Part shown: piece after piece, positions 54,449 through 62,912 of the stretch
How the letters are laid out: every line of letters begins with the position of its first letter
Position numbering within the stretch: the stretch's first letter is position 1
Assembly: GCA_019419865.1 (NCBI GenBank)
Contig: JAHZIG010000009.1
Span: 1 to 64,000, forward strand
DNA: 64,000 bases
Source of the DNA: Clostridiales bacterium
GTDB lineage: Bacteria; Bacillota; Clostridia; Monoglobales; Monoglobaceae
Reading direction: 5' to 3'
The notes under the pieces: model-generated
What the model saw: only the letters and a program-made list of their open reading frames with translations
Databases searched by the model: none
What the model was told of the DNA's origin: nothing
Position numbers and translations under genes: made by a program

Positions 54449-54488
54449 GTTGATATATCACTATACGCAAAGAAGGGACGAAGTTAAA

Positions 54489-56021
54489 ATGAATTATTTG
54501 ATAGGCGTTGATATCGGCACAAGCGGCACCAAGACCGTGCTTTTTGACGATAAGGGGAACTCTATAGCGAGCCATCTCGTGGAATATCCCATGTATCAGC
54601 CGAAGATCGGCTGGGCGGAGCAGGATCCCGAAGACTGGTGGCAGGCTACATATTCAAGCATTAAGGCTGTTGTAGAAAAATCCGGCGTTTCGCCGTCGGA
54701 CGTTAAAGGCATAGGTCTCTCGGGGCAAATGCACGGCCTCGTTCTTCTGGACAAGGACGATAAAGTCCTGCGCCGCTCCATAATCTGGTGCGACCAGAGG
54801 ACGACCGCGGAGGCGGATCAGCTGACCGAGCTGATAGGACGCGAAAGACTTATAGAGATCACCGGCAACCCGGCGCTCACCGGCTTCACGGCCGCTAAGA
54901 TATTATGGGTCAAGAACAACGAGCCGGAACTTTTCGAGAAAGCGGAGAAGATACTCCTGCCCAAGGACTACGTAAGACTCAGACTCACAGGCGAATTTGC
55001 GACCGAGGTCTCGGACGCGAGCGGCATGCAGCTCATGGACATCAAAAACCGTTGTTGGTCGGACGAAGTTTTGGATAAGCTCGGTATCCCCAAGAGCAAG
55101 CTGGGCAAGATGTACGAATCCTGCGAGGTAACCGGCGGTCTTACAAACGAAGCCGCGGAGCTGACCGGACTCAATCCCGGTACGATAGTGGTCGGCGGCG
55201 CGGGCGACCAGGCCGCGGGCGCGGTCGGCAACGGCATAGTTAAACCCGGAATAATCTCCTCCACGATAGGCACTTCCGGCGTCGTTTTCGCGCATATGGA
55301 GAATATAGAGATAGACAAGGGCGGACGAGTCCACACGCTCTGCCACGCGATCCCCGGAAAATGGCACGTGATGGGCGTAACTCAGGGCGCGGGACTATCG
55401 CTCAAGTGGTTCAGAGACAACTTCTGCCATGCGGAGATGGACGCGGCCGACGGTCTGGGCGTAGATCCGTACTATCTGATGGATCAGCAGGCGGAGAAGG
55501 TCGAAGCGGGCTGCGAGGGTCTTATATATCTGCCCTACATGATGGGCGAGAGAAGCCCTATCTTAGACCCTAACGCTAAAGGCATATTCTTCGGACTCAG
55601 CGCTAAGCACACGAAATACGATATGCTGAGAGCGGTAATGGAAGGCGTGGCTTACAGCCTTAAGGACTGCTACGACGTTATCAAGGACATGGGCATAGAC
55701 GCGTCCGAAGTTAGAGCTTCGGGCGGCGGCGGAAAGAGCAAGCTCTGGAGACAGATGCAGGCGGATATGTACAACTGCCCGATAAATACGATAAACGCAT
55801 CCGAAGGTCCGGCGCTCGGCGTCGCGCTCCTTGCGGGAGTCGGCGCGGGGATATATAACAGCGTTCCCGAAGCGTGCGAGATCGCTATATCGGTCAAGGA
55901 TACGACCGACCCGATCGCGGACAACGCCGAGATCTACAACAAATACTTCGAAGTATACCGCGGCGTATACGCGGGCGTTAAGGATCAGTTCAAGAAGATC
56001 GCTAAGATCCAAGCGGAATAA
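54489..56021 (+). CDS. xylB: Xylulokinase
   Basis: About 510 residues. FGGY-family sugar kinase: YLIGVDIGTSGTKTVLFDDKGN (phosphate loop), GWAEQDPEDWW, GLSGQMHGLVLLDKDDKVLRRSIIWCDQRT (the MHG...D/Q of xylulokinases), GGAGDQAAGAVGNG, and GEASGGGGKSKLWRQMQAD-type adenosine motif (VRASGGGGKSKLWRQ). It phosphorylates D-xylulose to xylulose 5-phosphate, the substrate of transketolase. Start ATG 54489 matches the family N-terminus; AGAAGGGA is upstream. No xylose isomerase gene is in the window. Its terminator region is duplicated around the adjacent restriction cassette. Confidence 0.92.
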   Translation: MNYLIGVDIGTSGTKTVLFDDKGNSIASHLVEYPMYQPKIGWAEQDPEDWWQATYSSIKAVVEKSGVSPSDVKGIGLSGQMHGLVLLDKDDKVLRRSIIWCDQRTTAEADQLTELIGRERLIEITGNPALTGFTAAKILWVKNNEPELFEKAEKILLPKDYVRLRLTGEFATEVSDASGMQLMDIKNRCWSDEVLDKLGIPKSKLGKMYESCEVTGGLTNEAAELTGLNPGTIVVGGAGDQAAGAVGNGIVKPGIISSTIGTSGVVFAHMENIEIDKGGRVHTLCHAIPGKWHVMGVTQGAGLSLKWFRDNFCHAEMDAADGLGVDPYYLMDQQAEKVEAGCEGLIYLPYMMGERSPILDPNAKGIFFGLSAKHTKYDMLRAVMEGVAYSLKDCYDVIKDMGIDASEVRASGGGGKSKLWRQMQADMYNCPINTINASEGPALGVALLAGVGAGIYNSVPEACEIAISVKDTTDPIADNAEIYNKYFEVYRGVYAGVKDQFKKIAKIQAE

Positions 56022-56059
56022 TTTAATATGGTAACTCACTAAAATATTAGCTCAAACAC

Positions 56060-56092
56060 AACAGGGGCGTCCGGAATCAAATATCCGGCGCC
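56060..56092. repeat. Left 33-bp direct repeat flanking the restriction-modification cassette
   Basis: AACAGGGGCGTCCGGAA, then T, then CAAATATCCGGCGCC. It forms a terminator-like hairpin after xylB. The same 33 bp, with one mismatch, is at 58312-58344 on the far side of the two R-M genes. Here the outer stem is broken after GGCGCC (CGCCTT instead of CGCCCC). Confidence 0.8.
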
Positions 56093-56152
56093 TTTAATGA
56101 TTTATACAAGTCGCTCGTTTATTAAGATTTTCTAACGATATCGTGAGATTTG

Positions 56153-56181
56153 TTGACATAAACGCATAAATATATTATAAT
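56153..56181 (+). promoter_or_regulatory. Promoter of the restriction-modification operon
   Basis: Consensus TTGACA (56153-56158), 17-nt spacer, TATAAT (56176-56181). Confidence 0.8.
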
Positions 56182-56183
56182 TT

Positions 56184-56202
56184 AGATAAACCATTGTTAT
56201 CT
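56184..56202. promoter_or_regulatory. Candidate operator at the R-M start site
   Basis: Inverted repeat AGATAA-N7-TTATCT (56184-56202) begins 2 nt after the -10 box and spans the predicted start. The methyltransferase carries an N-terminal HTH domain, and related enzymes (M.SsoII type) repress their own promoters through such a domain, so this is the likely target. Confidence 0.5.
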
Positions 56203-56226
56203 GATTTAGAAATAAGAGGTGCGATC

Positions 56227-57456
56227 ATGGCGATATGCTACAACAAATTATGGAAAACGCTTATAGATAGAAATCTGAATAAGACCGATCTAAAAGAATA
56301 TGCCGGGATCAGTTTTAACGTTCTTGCGCGAATGGGAAAAAACGAAACCGTTTCCATGGAGAGTATCGAAAAAATTTGTTCGGCTCTAAAATGCGACATT
56401 GGCGATATTATGGAATTTATTCCTGAAGAAAAGCGAAATAAAAAGCCGACCACTATTGAATTATTCGCCGGCGCGGGCGGTTTGGCGCTGGGAATCGAAG
56501 AAGCCGGGTTTGATACTAAGGCGCTTATCGAAATAGATTCCGTTGCGGCAAGTACCTTGAAATATAACCGACCAAACTGGAACGTGATATGCGACGATAT
56601 TGCAAACATTTCATGCCTGAATTTAGAGGAATATTTTAATATTTCCAAAGGCGAACTCGATCTGCTGTCAGGCGGAGCTCCCTGCCAAAGCTTTTCCTAT
56701 GCGGGTAAACGACTGGGGCTGGAAGACGCTCGAGGCACATTGTTTTATCATTATGCAAAGTTTTTAGAACAATTGCAGCCAAAAATGTTTTTATTTGAAA
56801 ACGTGCGTGGTCTGCTCACTCATGATAAGGGTAAAACATATAAAACTATCTTGGACATATTTAAACAAGCCGGATATGTTATTACAAAAAAACAAATTGC
56901 GGTCTTAAACGCTTGGGATTATGGGGCGCCGCAAAAACGAGAACGTTTAATCACTATTGGAATAAGAAGCGATCTCTTTGATAAGATCAAGTTTGAATTC
57001 CCCACGCCTCATAAATACAAGCCTGTATTACGTGACGTTTTACTTGATTGTCCAAAAAGCGACGGCGTAGAGTATTCCGAGTATAAAAGAAAGATTTTTG
57101 AGCTGGTTCCGCCCGGCGGTTATTGGAAGGATATTCCGGAAGATATTGCAAAGGAATATATGAAAAGCTGTTGGTATATGGGCGGCGGCAGAACCGGCAT
57201 ATTAAGACGGCTTAGTCTGGACGAACCTTCCCTCACCGTTTTAACGTCGCCCAGTCAAAAACAAACGGATAGATGTCACCCGTTGGAAGCAAGACCGTTT
57301 ACCGTAAGGGAGAACGCAAGATGTCAGACCTTTCCGGATAGCTGGAAATTCTGCGGCAGCGTAGGACAGCAGTATAAACAAGTGGGAAACGCCGTTCCGG
57401 TAAGTTTAGCTTATGAAATTGGCGTGAAAATCAAAGAAGGATTGGAGTGTTTATGA
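56227..57456 (+). CDS. Type II DNA (cytosine-5) methyltransferase with N-terminal HTH domain
   Basis: About 409 residues. Residues 1-70 form a Cro/C1-type helix-turn-helix of the HTH_26 kind (YNKLWKTLIDRNLNKTDLKEYAGISFNVLARMGKNETVSMESIEKICSALKCDIGDIMEF). Then come C5-methylase motifs in order: ELFAGAGGLALGIEEAGF (I), GGAPCQSFSYAGKR (IV, C153 nucleophile), FLFENVRGLL (VI), QKRERLITIGI (VIII) and GNAVPVSLA (X). It is followed by an overlapping Eco47II-family endonuclease gene, so the predicted target is GGNCC, by family inference. Start ATG 56227 (AGAGGTG upstream). Base use is more AT-rich than in neighbours, a sign of transfer. Confidence 0.92.
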   Translation: MAICYNKLWKTLIDRNLNKTDLKEYAGISFNVLARMGKNETVSMESIEKICSALKCDIGDIMEFIPEEKRNKKPTTIELFAGAGGLALGIEEAGFDTKALIEIDSVAASTLKYNRPNWNVICDDIANISCLNLEEYFNISKGELDLLSGGAPCQSFSYAGKRLGLEDARGTLFYHYAKFLEQLQPKMFLFENVRGLLTHDKGKTYKTILDIFKQAGYVITKKQIAVLNAWDYGAPQKRERLITIGIRSDLFDKIKFEFPTPHKYKPVLRDVLLDCPKSDGVEYSEYKRKIFELVPPGGYWKDIPEDIAKEYMKSCWYMGGGRTGILRRLSLDEPSLTVLTSPSQKQTDRCHPLEARPFTVRENARCQTFPDSWKFCGSVGQQYKQVGNAVPVSLAYEIGVKIKEGLECL

Positions 57457-58268
57457 TGTGGAATTTGAGCTTTATAAGTGAGGATGATTTTACTTCTCAT
57501 GTCGAAGATACTATCAAGAAATATGGCGAGAAGTTAATTTCATTCGACTTAAAGCGTTTTAACAAAAATATAATCGATCCAATCAAACTTATTTTTGATA
57601 AAACTATATATGGCTCTACTTGGGAAGAAATAATCAGTAATGAAATTTTTCGACAAAGAGACAAATCTAATAACAACGATATAGGATATTTTCATCAAAG
57701 AATCTTTCAATATATAGATAATTGCCATGTTCCGCCAAACGGACAGGAAGGCGGATGGGACGTTATATATGAGAACAAAAATCGAATAGAAATAGCCGAC
57801 GGTATTACGGTTAAAACTGTTTATGTAGAAATGAAGAACAAGCATAATACCATGAATTCTACTTCAGCCGCTAAAACGTTCATGAAAATGCAAAACCAGT
57901 TATTAAAAGACGACGACTGCGCGTGCTTTTTAGTTGAAGCTATTGCCCGAAGATCTCAAAATATAAAATGGAAAACAACGGTAGATAAGATGAAGGTAGA
58001 GCATAAACTTATTCGCAGGGTAAGCATAGATAAATTTTATGAATTAGTTACCGGCCAAGAAGACGCGTTTTATCAAATATGTATGGTTCTGCCGGACATA
58101 ATAAAAAAGGCCGTGTCTAAATTAGGCTCCGCCGTAATTCCTCACGATACGGTTATCGACGAATTAAGATCAATAGCTGAAACTCAAAATACCGATAACG
58201 ATAACTTAGCCGTTGCATTAGCCGTCTATATGTTGGGATTTAGTTCATACTTAGGTTTTAGAGAATAA
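57453..58268 (+). CDS. Eco47II/Sau96I-family type II restriction endonuclease
   Basis: About 271 residues; the start ATG overlaps the methyltransferase stop (ATGA/ATGATG). The PD-(D/E)xK-like core is seen in GQEGGWDVIYENKN ... KTVYVEMKNKHNTMNSTSAAKTFMKMQNQLL, a signature of the Eco47II family that cuts GGNCC. FSYLGFRE-like C-terminus and overall length fit. Coupling to the methyltransferase, whose HTH may delay expression, is usual for these cassettes. Strongly AT-rich codon use. Cutting activity cannot be shown from sequence. Confidence 0.88.
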   Translation: MMWNLSFISEDDFTSHVEDTIKKYGEKLISFDLKRFNKNIIDPIKLIFDKTIYGSTWEEIISNEIFRQRDKSNNNDIGYFHQRIFQYIDNCHVPPNGQEGGWDVIYENKNRIEIADGITVKTVYVEMKNKHNTMNSTSAAKTFMKMQNQLLKDDDCACFLVEAIARRSQNIKWKTTVDKMKVEHKLIRRVSIDKFYELVTGQEDAFYQICMVLPDIIKKAVSKLGSAVIPHDTVIDELRSIAETQNTDNDNLAVALAVYMLGFSSYLGFRE

Positions 58269-58311
58269 TATTTTTCTATTATAATCCGCTGGTTAAAGAT
58301 AATTAGCGCCT

Positions 58312-58350
58312 AACAGGGGCGTCCGGAAGCAAATATCCGGCGCCCCTTAT
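58312..58350 (+). repeat. Right 33-bp direct repeat, intact terminator
   Basis: 58312-58344 repeats 56060-56092 with one change (G for T). Here the hairpin is complete: GGGGCG ... CGCCCC outside CCGGA / TCCGG, followed by TTAT. It ends the R-M operon and was probably the original xylB terminator. Confidence 0.8.
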
Positions 58351-58377
58351 ATAAATTTTGGCGAGTTAGCAAAAATC

Positions 58378-58827
58378 TTAACCTACGACTTCATGCGGTC
58401 TCTGCGCGTTCAGCTTTATAATAAATTTATCCTTTTTATAAGCGTATCTAAGCGTCGCGGCCGCTCCTCCAAAATCGTATTCGGTATAGGCGATAACGGC
58501 GTTTGACATATCGACCATATACTCGTTCCTCTTGATTATGGCCAATCTTTTGGGAACGTTTTCAAGTTCGGGGTATATCGAATCGTCGTAGAGCTCTTTG
58601 TTATATTTTTTATCCAAATAGGGAAGAACAATCGTGGAACGTATAAACGGGAACTGGTCCTTGAGGTCCTTAACGACTCTCGCCGCCATCAGGTCGAAGT
58701 TGCCGTACCCGCCGAGCAGAAATCTGTTCGCGCCGCCCTCGATCAGTATCTCAAGCCAATATCTAAGGTCCTCCTCGACCCTCGGTCCGTAAGATATTTT
58801 CCCATGTCCGCAAAATGTAACTACCAT
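58378..58827 (-). CDS. SLOG-fold (DUF1273/YspA-like) protein
   Basis: About 149 residues. Rossmann-like start MVVTFCGHGKISYGPRVEEDLRYWLEILIEGGANRFLLGGYGNFDLMAARVVKDLKDQFPFIRSTIVLPYL, then GGAAATLRYAYKKDKFIIKL. The GGxGxFD and GGAxxTxxYA-type loops are the ligand-binding features of SLOG proteins such as YspA/DprA-like sensors. SLOG proteins are proposed to bind nucleotide-derived signals and often sit near defence or toxin genes; here an R-M cassette is adjacent. Start ATG 58827 is supported by GGAGG 8 nt upstream. Divergent from the HTH gene at 58956. Confidence 0.78.
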   Translation of the reverse strand: MVVTFCGHGKISYGPRVEEDLRYWLEILIEGGANRFLLGGYGNFDLMAARVVKDLKDQFPFIRSTIVLPYLDKKYNKELYDDSIYPELENVPKRLAIIKRNEYMVDMSNAVIAYTEYDFGGAAATLRYAYKKDKFIIKLNAQRPHEVVG

Positions 58828-58955
58828 AATATCATCCTCCAAATTATCTTATTTTTACATTATACACTATTTACATTATATAATTCAATAGTCTATATGA
58901 ATTTATATCTTATATATTAATATAATATTATTATATTAGATACGGAGCGGGCGCT

Positions 58956-59159
58956 ATGGTTAAATTAAATGTATTAACATTATTGGAAGAGAGACATAAA
59001 ACTAAATACTGGCTCTACAAACAGCTTGGAATGAGTTATCAAAATTTTAACAATATGATAACCAATAGAACCAAATCAATAAAATATGAAATGATCGACG
59101 CCTTATGTCAAATATTAGAGTGTACGCCGAACGAGCTGTTTATTTTTACAGACGAATAA
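58956..59159 (+). CDS. Small HTH regulator (HTH_26/Cro-C1 type), first of three
   Basis: 67 residues, a single helix-turn-helix domain: LNVLTLLEERHKTKYWLYKQLGMSYQNFNNMITNRTKSIKYEMIDALCQILECTPNELF. It resembles the N-terminal domain of the methyltransferase 2.7 kb upstream and the next gene. Probably a DNA-binding repressor; target unknown. GAGCGG lies upstream of the ATG. It sits in an AT-rich divergent region with the SLOG gene. Confidence 0.8.
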   Translation: MVKLNVLTLLEERHKTKYWLYKQLGMSYQNFNNMITNRTKSIKYEMIDALCQILECTPNELFIFTDE

Positions 59160-59200
59160 TTCGTTGTCTCTGAACAATACGGCTGATATGAGGTGTTATT

Positions 59201-59407
59201 ATGGCTGTGAAACTTATATTAGACAAAACGCTGAGCCAAATGAATATAAGCAGGTATGAGCTTGCCAAACATACCGGGATAACATATCAAATAATTGATA
59301 ATTACTATAAAAATAAGGTCGTGCGGTACGACAGTTATATTTTGAATAAAATCTGTAATTATTTGAACTGCGATATATCCGATATAATAGCGTATACAAA
59401 AGATTAA
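59201..59407 (+). CDS. Small HTH regulator (HTH_26/Cro-C1 type), second of three
   Basis: 68 residues: KLILDKTLSQMNISRYELAKHTGITYQIIDNYYKNKVVRYDSYILNKICNYLNCDISDIIAY. It is a paralogue of the preceding gene (same length, same helix pattern, same acidic end), 41 nt downstream. TGAGGTG lies before the ATG. The target is unknown. Confidence 0.8.
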   Translation: MAVKLILDKTLSQMNISRYELAKHTGITYQIIDNYYKNKVVRYDSYILNKICNYLNCDISDIIAYTKD

Positions 59408-59461
59408 AAATATTGATTGCGATCATTTTGTTTGTATTATTCAAATTTGAGGTGAATAAAT

Positions 59462-59779
59462 ATGCTAAGGCTAAGCGACCTAAGGAAGTCAAAACATATG
59501 AATCAGCAAAAATTGGCGGTTGCTCTTAACACGACTCAAGCGGCCATAAGCAAATATGAACGTGGAGTAAACGAACCCGACATTGCAATGCTTAAGAAAT
59601 TGGCAAACTATTTCAACGTGTCCGTAGACTATCTCATAGGTTATTCGAATAATCCGCTTAATTTTTCACCCTCTGATATGACTAAGGAAGAAACGTACGT
59701 AATTAAAGATTTTCACAGACTCGACGCGAAACAAAAGGCGCTGGTTCAGGCGTATATACAGGGATTATTACAGGAATGA
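59462..59779 (+). CDS. XRE-family transcriptional regulator, third of three
   Basis: 105 residues. Canonical XRE/Cro HTH (LRLSDLRKSKHMNQQKLAVALNTTQAAISKYERGVNEPDIAMLKKLANYFNVSVDYLIGY, residues ~2-62) followed by a short C-terminal helical part (KEETYVIKDFHRLDAKQKALVQAYIQGLL). Typical of phage-like or element-borne repressors. TGAGGTGAA lies upstream of the ATG. It ends a run of three HTH genes on the plus strand. Confidence 0.87.
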   Translation: MLRLSDLRKSKHMNQQKLAVALNTTQAAISKYERGVNEPDIAMLKKLANYFNVSVDYLIGYSNNPLNFSPSDMTKEETYVIKDFHRLDAKQKALVQAYIQGLLQE

Positions 59780-59872
59780 ATTTTATAATACGCCCGCGAT
59801 CGATACTTAACGTTTCTCCCCTGCCGCCGCGCAAAAACGCGGAGCCGGTTTTATTCGCCGCTCCGCGCTATT

Positions 59873-61855
59873 CTATCCGTTCAGTTTTATATTAAAATCC
59901 TTAGTCCGCTTCGGCCTTAGTATCACGCTCGCTTTGAACAGGTCGCCGTCGGTTTTTATCTCGAGCCTTCCGCCCATCAGTTCGACATAGCTTTTCGCTA
60001 TCGCCAGACCGAGACCAGATCCCCCGCCGCTTCTGGACTTGTCGCCGCGGACGAATCTTTCGGTTATCTCATCTTCTGAGAAATTCATCGGCGACGCGGA
60101 TATATTTTTAAACTCCGTAACAAGTCCGCGTTCGTCTATAGCCTGGGTTATATAGACCCGCGTTCCCTTCATGGAGTATTTTACCGCGTTGCTTATAAGG
60201 TTGTCGAACGCCCTCGACAGTTTCTTTCCGTCCGCCGAGGCCTCAAGGTCGTACTCTGGCATATTCAGGACGAATTCAAGCCCCGACTTCTTTATCTCGC
60301 TGTCCAGCTCGGCGAGCGACTGTTTAAGCAGCAGCTTTACGTCGATGTCTTCAAGCTCGACCTTCTCCGCGCCGCTCTGCGCTTTGGATATATCGAACAG
60401 ATCCGAGGTCAGATTCTTAAGCCGCGCGCTCTTTTGGCAGATTATCTTGACGTAGTCGTTCGCTTCGGCGGGGGTCAGCTTCTCCTTGGAGAGGAGATCG
60501 GCGTAGTTTATTATCGAGGTCAGCGGAGTTTTAAGGTCGTGGCTGACGTTGGTTATCAGCTCCGACTTCATCCGCTCCGATTTCACCGCGGTCTCGACCG
60601 ACTTCTTAAGCCCGTCGCCTATCTCGTTCACGTCGTCCGCGACCTCGCTCAAAAAGCCGTCCGGACAGCCGGTTATCCTGTAGCCGAGCTCGCCGCCGCG
60701 TATCCTTTTTATCCCCTGTCTCAAATTCTCAAAGCCGTTTAAATATTTAAGTATCAGGTACGCGCAGAGCGCCGTCGCCGCGATCGCCAGCATAAACGCG
60801 AACCATCCGCCCGCTCCGGCTATCAGCGCCAAAATTATCAGCGTCAGCGAATATAATACGAGCGCGATTATTATCCTCTTGCCCGAATAACTCTTTGTAA
60901 ACAGTCCGACCGTCCATGCGCAGGCTGATTTTACACATTTGAATATCCATTTTAAGATCTTTACGCAGGTTCTCCACAACCAGCGGCATATTATCGCTAT
61001 TGCAGAGGTCTTTAAAAACATGCCGCTCTTTGCGTTTCTGACTATCGACTGCGAAAGCGTTATCAAAATAGCCGTCTCTATCGCCGTGAGCAGGACTATA
61101 AGGATATCCGGCTCGAACGGATTGTCCATGCCCGCCGCCATATCCAAACATATCAAGCAGCCGCATATATAGAGGACCGCCGACAATATCGCCGCGGCAA
61201 GGTTCAGCTCGACCCATACCCTGTCTACAAGCAGACGATGCGTCTTGTCGTCGCCGCTCCTGCGTCCGGCCGCGAAGAGCAGGTATATATACGCCAAAAA
61301 TCCGACGACCAGCAGAATCAAAACAATACCGAAGCTCCTGATAAAGCCGTCTCTGCCCGCTTCCCAGAGCGCTCTTTGCTCCGCCGCGAAGCCGTCGTTT
61401 AGCTTTACCATTACAGTATAGTCGCTGTAGGATTCGTAATACGTGTCCGCGCTTTCGTACGGGGCGTAGTTGGGAGAACTTCCGTTATCCACTATCGAAA
61501 GCTCCGAGCCCAAATAATATCCCGGGTCGCTTATCGAGTTGTTAGTCACGACCACGCCCTGATAGAACATATAATACTCGACGTTATACTGCTCCATCAC
61601 CGCGTAATCCGTCGCGTCGGGGAGCCTGCCGTCGTCTATATCGCTCCTGAGTTTGGAGAGATAACCGTCCGCGCCGTGCAGATTTTCCAATACCGTCTCG
61701 CTGTTTTCGAACCTGGTCTCGAAGCGGTACGCCCCGCCGCTCAAGGCGTCGTAGAATATATCGTCCGCGGCTATAAACGCGGCCGTACACGCCGCCGCCA
61801 GACAGAGCGCGAACGCTAAGCTTTTAAACCAAAAAGAATATACGATCTTTCTCAT
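59873..61855 (-). CDS. Membrane sensor histidine kinase
   Basis: About 660 residues. An N-terminal helix (~8-30), an outer ~135-residue sensor, then several more helices (about 168-192, 215-237, 250-272, 320-365), a HAMP-like linker (GGELGYRITG), HisKA with phosphoacceptor in ITNVSHDLKTPLTSIINYADLL, and HATPase_c motifs N (FDNLISNAVKYS), G1/F (EITERFVRGDKSRSGGGSGLGLAIAKSYVELMGG). The many helices between sensor and kinase are more than in a standard two-helix kinase. Start ATG 61855 has AAGGATGG upstream; the longer frame is rejected. It pairs with the response regulator gene just upstream on this strand. Confidence 0.9.
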   Translation of the reverse strand: MRKIVYSFWFKSLAFALCLAAACTAAFIAADDIFYDALSGGAYRFETRFENSETVLENLHGADGYLSKLRSDIDDGRLPDATDYAVMEQYNVEYYMFYQGVVVTNNSISDPGYYLGSELSIVDNGSSPNYAPYESADTYYESYSDYTVMVKLNDGFAAEQRALWEAGRDGFIRSFGIVLILLVVGFLAYIYLLFAAGRRSGDDKTHRLLVDRVWVELNLAAAILSAVLYICGCLICLDMAAGMDNPFEPDILIVLLTAIETAILITLSQSIVRNAKSGMFLKTSAIAIICRWLWRTCVKILKWIFKCVKSACAWTVGLFTKSYSGKRIIIALVLYSLTLIILALIAGAGGWFAFMLAIAATALCAYLILKYLNGFENLRQGIKRIRGGELGYRITGCPDGFLSEVADDVNEIGDGLKKSVETAVKSERMKSELITNVSHDLKTPLTSIINYADLLSKEKLTPAEANDYVKIICQKSARLKNLTSDLFDISKAQSGAEKVELEDIDVKLLLKQSLAELDSEIKKSGLEFVLNMPEYDLEASADGKKLSRAFDNLISNAVKYSMKGTRVYITQAIDERGLVTEFKNISASPMNFSEDEITERFVRGDKSRSGGGSGLGLAIAKSYVELMGGRLEIKTDGDLFKASVILRPKRTKDFNIKLNG

Positions 61856-61997
61856 TTTAATCCATCCTTGTATTATAGAGTAGTAGTTTTTAGCGTCCCT
61901 CTCCAAGGACACGCGCCGCGCTGTCGAGGATGCAGTTGATTGGTAAATCGCTTTCCTATAAATATCGAATACTGTCTCTTCAAATAATTCGCCGCCG

Positions 61998-62699
61998 CTA
62001 CTTCTCCAGCTTATACCCGATCCCCCACATCACCTTTATATATCTTGGCTGTTTGGGGTTGATCTCGATCTTTTCTCGGATATGCCGTATATGCACGGCG
62101 ATGGTATTGTCGCTGACCACTGCGTCTTCGTTCCATACCCTTCTGTAGATCTCGTCGGCCGAAAACACCTTGTTGGGATTTTTAACGAACAGCTCGAGTA
62201 TTTTATACTCTATAGGCGTGAGCTTTACGTTTATCCCGTCCCGGCTCACGGTCTTCGCTTCCGTGTCCACGGACAACCCGCCTATCGTTATCGTCGATTC
62301 GGTCGGCTTCTCCAGCCCGCCGAGCGTCGTATAGCGTCTGAGCTGGGATCTTACCCGCGCGACCATCTCGGACGGATTGAACGGCTTTGTTATGTAGTCG
62401 TCCGCGCCCGCGGTAAGACCGAGTATTTTGTCCGCGTCCTCCGACTTCGCCGAGATCAGTATTATCGGTATGTTCTTCGTCTCGCGTATCTTTAAAAGCG
62501 TGGATATCCCGTCCAGTTCGGGCATCATTATATCGAGGAGCATGAGATGGACCGTCTCGTTCATTGCAATATCCACGGCCTCGAGACCGTTCGCGGCCTC
62601 CAACACTCTATAGCCCTCCGAGCTCAAAAATATCCCTATGCTTCTTGTTATCTCCTTGTCGTCGTCTACCACCAATACCGTAAGCTCTGAATTATTCAA
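61998..62699 (-). CDS. OmpR/PhoB-family response regulator
   Basis: 233 residues. Receiver domain with DDD at 12-14, phosphoacceptor D56 (LLDIMMPELDG), T/S switch (LISAKSE) and K in TKPFNPSE. Winged-helix output domain (~135-233): LTPIEYKILELFVKNPNKVFSADEIYRRVWNEDAVVSDNTIAVHIRHIREKIEINPKQPRYIKVMWGIGYKLEK, of the VanR-like kind. It is transcribed first, with the kinase 142 nt downstream. The regulon is unknown; the 11-bp-spaced repeats at 4373-4410 and 54278-54314 are the kind of site such proteins bind, but no link is shown. Confidence 0.93.
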   Translation of the reverse strand: MNNSELTVLVVDDDKEITRSIGIFLSSEGYRVLEAANGLEAVDIAMNETVHLMLLDIMMPELDGISTLLKIRETKNIPIILISAKSEDADKILGLTAGADDYITKPFNPSEMVARVRSQLRRYTTLGGLEKPTESTITIGGLSVDTEAKTVSRDGINVKLTPIEYKILELFVKNPNKVFSADEIYRRVWNEDAVVSDNTIAVHIRHIREKIEINPKQPRYIKVMWGIGYKLEK

Positions 62700-62854
62700 A
62701 CCGCTTCCCTCCCGTTATTATACTGTACAGCTTCAGGAACAGACCGATCGCGCCGCGCCGCTTATCTCTTATCCTGTACTTAAATCATAGCATGAAATTA
62801 TTAGCTTTTTCTATAGGAAATTCTTAAGATTTGATTAAGATTTAGCCATAAACT

Positions 62855-62887
62855 CAAAAGAGGAGCCGAAAACGCGTCGGCTCCTCT
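62855..62887 (-). terminator. Terminator of the DHHW-family gene
   Basis: 10-bp perfect stem AGAGGAGCCG / CGGCTCCTCT (62859-62868, 62878-62887); on the minus strand followed by TTTT. Confidence 0.7.
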
Positions 62888-62912
62888 AAAAATTTTTTAT
62901 ATATTTCGCTGT

